Below are positions 59,011-64,000 of a stretch of 64,000 nucleotides of DNA, in pieces. The notes beneath the pieces are model-generated. The model saw only the letters and a program-made list of their open reading frames with translations, made no database searches and had not been told where the DNA came from. The position numbers were made by a program, and so were the translations under genes. The DNA lies in NCBI GenBank assembly GCA_018823745.1, contig JAHJHR010000017.1:186001-250000 (forward strand), written 5' to 3'. Within the stretch, counting starts at the first letter, position 1, and each line of letters begins with the position of its first letter. This DNA is from Alphaproteobacteria bacterium. Its GTDB lineage: Bacteria > Pseudomonadota > Alphaproteobacteria > Oceanibaculales > Oceanibaculaceae.

Positions 59011-59784
59011 TCAGCTCCGCTGGTGCAGTTTCCGGTCAAGCGCCAGCAAAGCGGAACTGACCGCGACAGCGAACAGCGCCAGCAGCAGGGCCAGCGCCAT
59101 GATCACCGGCACGTCGTTCAGCCCGATGGCGTTGATAATGAGGAAACCCAGCCCCTGCTGCGAGGCAAACATCTCGCCCAGCAGCACGCCCAGCAGCGTC
59201 AGGGCAAAGCCGATGCGCTGGCCGGAGACGATCTCCGGCAGGGCCGCCGGCACCCAGACGGTGCGCATCGCCTGCAGCGGCGTCAGGCGCATGACGCGGG
59301 CGGTCTTGAGGTACACCGGCTTGATGTTGCGCACCGCATTCAGCGCGAAGATCGTCACCGGGATGATGCCGTGGATCGCGCCGAACGCCACCTTGGCTGA
59401 CAGGCCGAGGCCGAAGATCAGCAGGATCAGCGGATAAAGCGTGATCTTCGGCAGGGCATAGAGGGCGACCAGGATCGGCTCCGCCACCTGCCCGGACAGC
59501 CGGTGGATGCCGAGCAGCGTGCCCAGCCCCAGCCCGCCGATAGAGGCGATCAGCAGCGAATAGAACAGCGCCAGCAGGGTCTCCCCGACATGGGGCCAGA
59601 ACCAGGCCTGGCCGAGCAGATCGATCAGCTTCGCCACCGTCTCATAGGGCGAGGTCAGCGCCACCTCCCCGGCCCAGAGATGCAGCAGATACCAGACCAC
59701 GACCAGACCGGCGATCAGCAGGAAGAAATCCGTCCAGCGCCGCAGCGTGGCATTTGCCGGCTTGTCCAGTGCAACGGCGCTCAT
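59011..59784 (-). CDS. NMT1/SsuC-type ABC transporter permease (second)
   Basis: This six-helix permease of a taurine/nitrate/aliphatic-sulfonate-type importer has 257 residues. The EAA loop reads KTARVMRLTPLQAMRTVWVPAALP. It overlaps the first permease gene by 4 bases. Substrate class is open: thiamine precursors, sulfonates, aromatic acids or urate-like compounds are all carried by this family. Confidence 0.9.
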   Translation of the reverse strand: MSAVALDKPANATLRRWTDFFLLIAGLVVVWYLLHLWAGEVALTSPYETVAKLIDLLGQAWFWPHVGETLLALFYSLLIASIGGLGLGTLLGIHRLSGQVAEPILVALYALPKITLYPLILLIFGLGLSAKVAFGAIHGIIPVTIFALNAVRNIKPVYLKTARVMRLTPLQAMRTVWVPAALPEIVSGQRIGFALTLLGVLLGEMFASQQGLGFLIINAIGLNDVPVIMALALLLALFAVAVSSALLALDRKLHQRS

Positions 59785-60536
59785 CGTCCACCCTGGCGGC
59801 GCTTCAGCATGCGCTGCTCCCAGATATAAAGCGCCATGTTCAGCGCCGTCACCGTGGTCAGGATGAACAGCATCAGCGCGTACATGGTCCGGTTATCAAA
59901 ATTATTATAGGCATAGGCGATGTCGTAGCCGATGCCCGACCCCGACAGGATGAATTCCGAGGCGATGACGCCGATGAAGGAATAGGCGACCGCCAGCTTC
60001 ACCCCGGTAAACAGATAGGGTGCGGCCGAGGGCAGCTTGATCAGCGCTGCGGTCTGCAGCGCGCTCATCCGGTTCATCCGTCCGACTTTCAGCAATACCG
60101 TCGGAACGCGATCCAAGCCATTGAGTGTATTGATGATCATCGCCACCACACCGAACAGGAAACCGATGATGATGATCGGCAGATCGCTCATGCCGAAAAT
60201 CACGATCAGCACCGGGTAAAAGACAAAGAAAGGCACCGCGTAATAGCTGGCCAGCAGCGGGTCGAGCGCCCGGCGGAAGCGCGGCAGGGCATGGATCAGC
60301 AGCCCGGCGATGAAGCCGAACACCACCGACAGGATGAAGGCTGCCGCAACATTGCCCAGCGTCTTGGTGACCGGCGGGGCAAGCTTGCCGCTGGCCCCCA
60401 GCTTCCACAGCTCGACCGCCATGCGGCTGGGCGGGATCATCGTCAGCGGCCGGATCACGCCGGACTGGCACAGGATTTCCAGCAACCCGACAGAGCCCAG
60501 AACAATCGCCAGCCGAATCCAGCCGACCTTGCTCAT
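59781..60536 (-). CDS. NMT1/SsuC-type ABC transporter permease (first)
   Basis: This is the first of two permeases of the same importer, 251 residues and about six helices. The EAA-like loop reads LKVGRMNRMSALQTAALIKLPSAAPYLF. It overlaps the ATPase gene and the second permease by 4 bases each. Two distinct permeases suggest a heterodimeric channel. Confidence 0.9.
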   Translation of the reverse strand: MSKVGWIRLAIVLGSVGLLEILCQSGVIRPLTMIPPSRMAVELWKLGASGKLAPPVTKTLGNVAAAFILSVVFGFIAGLLIHALPRFRRALDPLLASYYAVPFFVFYPVLIVIFGMSDLPIIIIGFLFGVVAMIINTLNGLDRVPTVLLKVGRMNRMSALQTAALIKLPSAAPYLFTGVKLAVAYSFIGVIASEFILSGSGIGYDIAYAYNNFDNRTMYALMLFILTTVTALNMALYIWEQRMLKRRQGGR

Positions 60537-61402
60537 TTCTGGCGCCCCATCTGGTGTCCGGAGGCCTTCATCGATTCCTCGCGCAACAGCGACCAGAGAT
60601 GACCGGTCAGCCGGCCGAAGCTGTCCTCGGAGACGATGCGGCTGTCACGCTCGCGCGGCCAGCCGGTCTCGACCAGTTCGATGAAGCGGCCGGGCCGGGC
60701 CGACATCGCGCCGACCCGGTCGGACAGCATCGCCGCCTCATCCAGCGCATGGGTGATCAGCAGCACGGTCGCCCCGGTCTCTCGCCACAGCCGCAGCAAT
60801 TCATCGCCCATCAGCAGCCGTGTCTGCTGGTCGAGCGCGCCGAACGGCTCGTCGAGCAGGATCAGGCGGGGCTGGAGTACCAGTGTCCGGGCAATACAGA
60901 CGCGCTGGCGCATACCGCCAGACAGCTGCGCCGGATAGGCCTGGGCGAAATCCGCCAGCCCCATGAAGCCGACTGCATAATCGACCCGGCGTGTAATCTC
61001 CGACGCGTCGAAACCGGCGCGGCGCAGGCCGAAGGCAACATTGTCCCACACGGTCAGCCAGGGAAAACTGGCATCCTCCTGGAACACCACGCCGACACCG
61101 TCCGGAACCTGCCCGGAAACCGGCTGCCCCTCGAAGGTGACGCTGCCCTCGGTCGGTGCCGACAAACCTGCCAGAACCTCCAGCAGGGTCGACTTGCCAC
61201 AGCCCGACGGACCGACGACCGCGAAGAACTCGCCCTTCACCAGATCGAGATCCAGCGGCCCCAGCGCATGCACCGGCGGCTGTTCGCCAACCGCCGGGAA
61301 GATGCGCGTCACCCCCGCCACGCTGGCGTGCACGGGGGCGTGGATATCGCGCATCGTCTTCGGGGCGTCGGGCATCGTTTCAACCGATGCCGCCATCGTC
61401 AC
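60533..61402 (-). CDS. NMT1/SsuB-type ABC transporter ATP-binding protein
   Basis: This ATPase has 289 residues with an extra N-terminal stretch of about 30 residues. Walker A GPSGCGKS is at 64-71, signature LSGGMRQRVCIARTL and Walker B LILLDEPFGALDQQTR are intact, as is the H-loop THALDEA. It is encoded between the binding-protein gene and the permeases with 4-base overlaps, so the operon is translationally coupled throughout. Confidence 0.93.
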   Translation of the reverse strand: MTMAASVETMPDAPKTMRDIHAPVHASVAGVTRIFPAVGEQPPVHALGPLDLDLVKGEFFAVVGPSGCGKSTLLEVLAGLSAPTEGSVTFEGQPVSGQVPDGVGVVFQEDASFPWLTVWDNVAFGLRRAGFDASEITRRVDYAVGFMGLADFAQAYPAQLSGGMRQRVCIARTLVLQPRLILLDEPFGALDQQTRLLMGDELLRLWRETGATVLLITHALDEAAMLSDRVGAMSARPGRFIELVETGWPRERDSRIVSEDSFGRLTGHLWSLLREESMKASGHQMGRQK

Positions 61403-62376
61403 GACTTCAGATCGTCGGGCAGGAAGGATTTGTCGACCAGCTTCGACCAGTCCATCGGGCCTTCGACCTCGCCGATGATACGCAGGCCCTCGACCATGTT
61501 ATCCATCGCCTTGAGGTCGAGATCGCCCCGGCCCCAGTACTTCACCTCGATCATGTTCTTGACCGCGCGAATGCCCAGCGCCTCGTCGATCTTGTAGGAT
61601 TTGGCGAAGAGCTTGCCGGCCTCTTCCGGGTTCGCATAGATGAAATCCACGCCCTTGCGCCGCGCCGCGATGATCGCCTTCAGCTTGTCCGGGCTGGATT
61701 TCGCAAAATCCGTGGTGGTGATGCCGACTGTCTGGGTCATCAGCGGCAGCAGATCCTTGGCGAAGAATACCGGCTGATACTTGTCCTGCGTGCGCGACCA
61801 GATCGGGTCGAGGATCGGGGCCGCGACCACGCCGCCCTGGGTCATCGCGGTCAGGCCGGCGCCGATGCCGCCGGTCGAGATACGCTCGACCTGCTTCACA
61901 TCCACGCCGCCGGCTGCCAGCGACATCAGCAGCACCATCTCGGTGACCGATTTCGGGCTGGTGAAGGCGACCTTCTTGCCGGCCAGATCCTTCACCGACT
62001 TGATCTCGCTGCCTTTCGGCGCAACCCACAGAATGTCATAGACCGAGGCAGCGCCCGTATTCACGATCTTGATATCCAGGCCTTCCTTGGCCGCCGCGAC
62101 AGCCGCCGCCAGGCTGACTTCACCATAGGGCAGGCCGCCGGCCAGCACGTTGCGCACGGTGGTTCCGCCGCCCTTGGACGTCAGGATGCCATCGACATCG
62201 ACACCGGCTTCCTTGAAGAAACCCTTCTCCAGCGCGACCGCATAGGGCGCGCCATACATCAGCACGCCCCAATGGGTGACGGAGATCTGCTCGGCCTGTG
62301 CGACCGGGCTGGCAAACGCCGCGCCAAGCAGCGCAGCAGCGCCGGCAAGACCGGCCTTCAAACGATATGCGGACAT
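61399..62376 (-). CDS. NMT1/SsuA-type ABC transporter substrate-binding protein
   Basis: The periplasmic binding protein has 325 residues. A signal peptide runs to about residue 28 (AAALLGAAFASPVAQA). The mature fold shows THWGVLMYGAPYAVALEKGFFKEAGVDV, the usual NMT1/SsuA start, and GKKVAFTSPKSVTEM. AGGGAGGAAATATA precedes the ATG, and TTGGCA with TAGCAT about 17 bases apart forms a likely promoter. It opens a five-gene operon next to the oxygenase genes, so it may import that enzyme's substrate. Confidence 0.9.
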   Translation of the reverse strand: MSAYRLKAGLAGAAALLGAAFASPVAQAEQISVTHWGVLMYGAPYAVALEKGFFKEAGVDVDGILTSKGGGTTVRNVLAGGLPYGEVSLAAAVAAAKEGLDIKIVNTGAASVYDILWVAPKGSEIKSVKDLAGKKVAFTSPKSVTEMVLLMSLAAGGVDVKQVERISTGGIGAGLTAMTQGGVVAAPILDPIWSRTQDKYQPVFFAKDLLPLMTQTVGITTTDFAKSSPDKLKAIIAARRKGVDFIYANPEEAGKLFAKSYKIDEALGIRAVKNMIEVKYWGRGDLDLKAMDNMVEGLRIIGEVEGPMDWSKLVDKSFLPDDLKS

Positions 62377-62452
62377 TATATTTCCTCCCTTTGGTGGTTT
62401 TTATTTGTTCCGATGCTAGCCGCCCCTTGCAGGTTTTGCCAAGTTGCGTTTA

Positions 62453-62464
62453 TCGATCTATCGA
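62453..62464. promoter_or_regulatory. TCGAT-CT-ATCGA dyad between the importer operon and the lyase gene
   Basis: A 12-base inverted repeat (2-base centre) sits in the 129-base divergent space between the binding-protein gene (minus) and the lyase gene (plus). It could be a shared operator. Confidence 0.3.
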
Positions 62465-62505
62465 AATCATATACGCCATCCGGAAAAATCAAGGGACCGC
62501 CAGAC

Positions 62506-63366
62506 ATGACCAAAACCCTGCGCCAGCTTTTCGCCGACAAGGAATTCGTCACCGCCCCCGGCGTGTTTGACGGTATCTCGGCCCGCATCGCCGACCGGAT
62601 GGGCTTCCCGGCCCTCTACATGACCGGCTATGGCACTGTCGCCTCGCATCTCGGCCTGCCGGATGCCGGTCTGGCCAGTTATACGGAGATGGTCAGCCGG
62701 GTCGAAACGCTCACCGCCGTCACGACGACGCCGCTGATCGCCGATGGCGATACCGGCTATGGCGGGTTGCTGAACGTGCAGCGCACGGTGCGCGGCTATG
62801 AGAAGGCGGGCGCGGCGGCAATCCAGCTGGAGGACCAGGAATTCCCGAAGAAATGCGGCCATACGCCGGGCCGCCGGGTCATTCCGATGGAGGACATGGT
62901 CGGCAAGATCAGGGTCGCCGTGGAAAGCCGTGAGTCGGATGATTTCCTGATCATCGCGCGCACCGATGCCCGCACCACGCTGGGGCTGGACGAGGCGCTG
63001 CGCCGGGGTGAGGCCTATGCCAAGGCCGGAGCCGATGTGCTGTTCATCGAAAGCCCGGAGAGCGAAGAAGAAATGGCGAAAATCTGCGCCAGCTTCGATG
63101 CGCCCTGCCTGGCCAATATGGTGGAGGGCGGCCGCACCCCGGTGGTCAGCCGCGACCGGCTGGTGGAACTGGGCTATGCGCTGGCAATCTTCCCCGCCAC
63201 CGGCTTCCTGGCGATGGGGGCGGCCCTGCATTCCGTCTATGGCACGCTGAAGGCCGAGGGATCGAGCGTCGGTGCCACTGCGCCGATGGACAGCTTCGCC
63301 GATTTCACGAAGCTGATGGGCTTTCAGGAAGTCTGGGATTTCGACAAGCGCCACGCCCAGGATTGA
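62506..63366 (+). CDS. Isocitrate lyase / PEP mutase superfamily C-C lyase
   Basis: This 286-residue TIM-barrel protein has DGDTGYGG (residues 81-88), QLEDQ and the loop PKKCGHTPGR with Cys117. The KKCGH motif is the catalytic loop of lyases such as methylisocitrate, dimethylmalate or oxaloacetate-cleaving members; PEP mutases do not use this Cys loop. It should therefore split a 2-hydroxy (or 2-oxo) di- or tricarboxylic acid, not make a phosphonate. It is divergent from the NMT1-type importer. It may finish degradation of the product of the neighbouring oxygenase (inference). Ends 3 bases from phnN. Confidence 0.85.
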   Translation: MTKTLRQLFADKEFVTAPGVFDGISARIADRMGFPALYMTGYGTVASHLGLPDAGLASYTEMVSRVETLTAVTTTPLIADGDTGYGGLLNVQRTVRGYEKAGAAAIQLEDQEFPKKCGHTPGRRVIPMEDMVGKIRVAVESRESDDFLIIARTDARTTLGLDEALRRGEAYAKAGADVLFIESPESEEEMAKICASFDAPCLANMVEGGRTPVVSRDRLVELGYALAIFPATGFLAMGAALHSVYGTLKAEGSSVGATAPMDSFADFTKLMGFQEVWDFDKRHAQD

Positions 63367-63369
63367 GGG

Positions 63370-63924
63370 TTAGGCGCGCAACCCCCGCAAGGCCGCGACA
63401 AAGGCGGCGACCGCCTGTTCCAGCGTGCCATCGTTGCGGATGTCGATGACATCCGCGCCGGTGACGCTGAAGGCGGCGGCCCGCTCCAGCCGGCCGAGAA
63501 TCTCGGCCTCGCTCTCCCGGCCGCGACCACGCAGCCGGGCGGCAAGAATCTCCGGTGACACGGTGATGCTGAGGATGGCGACGCGGTCGTATTTGCCGCG
63601 CGCCTCGTCCAGCACGCCGCGCGACACATTGGCGATGACCACACGGCCGGCCGAGAGATCGGCCTCAATGGTCGCGGGAATGCCATAGCCCAGGCCATGC
63701 GCGTCCCAGGACAGCGCATAGGCCCCGGAATCGCGGCGCTGCTCGAAGGTGGGGCGGGAAATCGCCGTATGGACCTCCCCGCCGGCATCTTCCGGCCGGG
63801 TGATCTCCCGGCGCACGAAAACAAAGCCGGGATCGCCGGCCAGGGCCGCCCGCGCGGAATCCAGCAGGCTGTCCTTGCCCGCCCCGGACGGGCCGACCAC
63901 CAGCGCCAGACATCCCTTATTCAT
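63370..63924 (-). CDS. phnN: Ribose 1,5-bisphosphate phosphokinase PhnN
   Basis: PhnN makes PRPP from ribose 1,5-bisphosphate at the end of the C-P lyase pathway of phosphonate use. This guanylate-kinase-like protein (184 residues) has the P-loop GPSGAGKDS at 11-19, VRREITRPEDAGGEVH and DAHGLGYGIP motifs. Its start overlaps the end of another gene on the left-going strand, so it belongs to a phn-type cluster that lies beyond the right edge. Confidence 0.92.
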   Translation of the reverse strand: MNKGCLALVVGPSGAGKDSLLDSARAALAGDPGFVFVRREITRPEDAGGEVHTAISRPTFEQRRDSGAYALSWDAHGLGYGIPATIEADLSAGRVVIANVSRGVLDEARGKYDRVAILSITVSPEILAARLRGRGRESEAEILGRLERAAAFSVTGADVIDIRNDGTLEQAVAAFVAALRGLRA

Positions 63925-64000
63925 GAACCTGCTGCCGGCAATGGGTTTCGCGGATCAGGGACCCCGCCACCAGGGCGATCACATAGCCTACCGTAAGGCT
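63917..64000 (-). CDS. C-terminal end of an unidentified membrane protein (runs off the right edge)
   Basis: The last 27 residues (TVGYVIALVAGSLIRETHC and a charged tail) form the end of a membrane helix. The stop overlaps the phnN start by 8 bases, typical of an upstream gene in the same operon. Another reading frame, ending at a TGA that overlaps the phnN ATG, is also open but has a proline/glycine-rich composition unlike a protein. The family cannot be named. Confidence 0.4.
   Translation of the reverse strand, partial: SLTVGYVIALVAGSLIRETHCRQQVHE

Overview
The window is one 64 kb stretch of GC-rich, gene-dense DNA. It looks like a chromosomal segment of a free-living, versatile alphaproteobacterium. 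Rhodospirillales-type gene content (PAS_5-type protein, CIO-type bd oxidase, a joined urt/ure operon, many ABC importers) makes that order the most likely, but the genus cannot be read from the sequence. I saw no rRNA, tRNA, CRISPR array, prophage or insertion sequence. Genes are tightly packed, with many 4-base ATGA start/stop overlaps. Only two gene-free stretches exceed 300 bases. The one at 11216-11585 carries repeated TTCATTTGAA-like words. The one at 18898-19292 carries a leucine attenuator.

Layout. 1-1741: cyanide-insensitive-type bd quinol oxidase (cydAB, minus strand). 1929-8468: histone-deacetylase-like amidohydrolase, then a five-gene peptide-type ABC importer. 8553-10372: arsenic operon arsR-acr3-arsC. 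10604-11215: a small hypothetical gene and a HisE-like pyrophosphohydrolase. 11586-16588: DeoR regulator with a sugar/polyol-type (Ugp-like) ABC importer. 17218-19167: leuA with a leader peptide and attenuator. 19293-22873: YtcJ-like amidohydrolase, a PuuB-like FAD oxidoreductase and a TetR regulator. 23078-24034: homocysteine S-methyltransferase. 24162-31008: a seven-gene minus-strand operon with a polyamine-type ABC importer, an amidinotransferase-fold enzyme, a DUF1028 protein and an arginase-fold protein that lacks the usual metal-binding His. 31271-33515: an EEP phosphatase/nuclease and phospholipase-D pair, like E. coli ybhP-clsB. 33519-35962: PAS protein, LysR regulator, TauE-type exporter. 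35959-47140: a 13-gene urea operon, urtABCDE-ureDABCEFG-ureJ, behind a very good sigma-54 promoter. 47399-49519: large-subunit catalase.

49679-63366 looks like a catabolic island. It holds a molybdenum hydroxylase (CoxS-CoxG fusion, CoxM, CoxL-like), a MarR regulator, and a ring-hydroxylating oxygenase whose ferredoxin, reductase and alpha subunit are one 946-residue chain. It also holds the oxygenase beta subunit, a small ABM-like protein, an NMT1/SsuA-type ABC importer and an isocitrate-lyase-superfamily C-C lyase. A related 10-12 base word lies upstream of three of these transcription units. The right edge carries phnN and the end of a membrane protein gene.

Two themes recur. The first is nitrogen scavenging: the putative guanidino operon, the urea importer and urease could in principle feed ammonia from guanidino compounds. 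The second is uptake and oxidation of an unknown, probably aromatic or N-heteroaromatic, compound. The best candidates for undescribed systems are the guanidino operon and the Mo-hydroxylase/Rieske-fusion/lyase island. In both, the enzymes are recognisable but the substrate is not.
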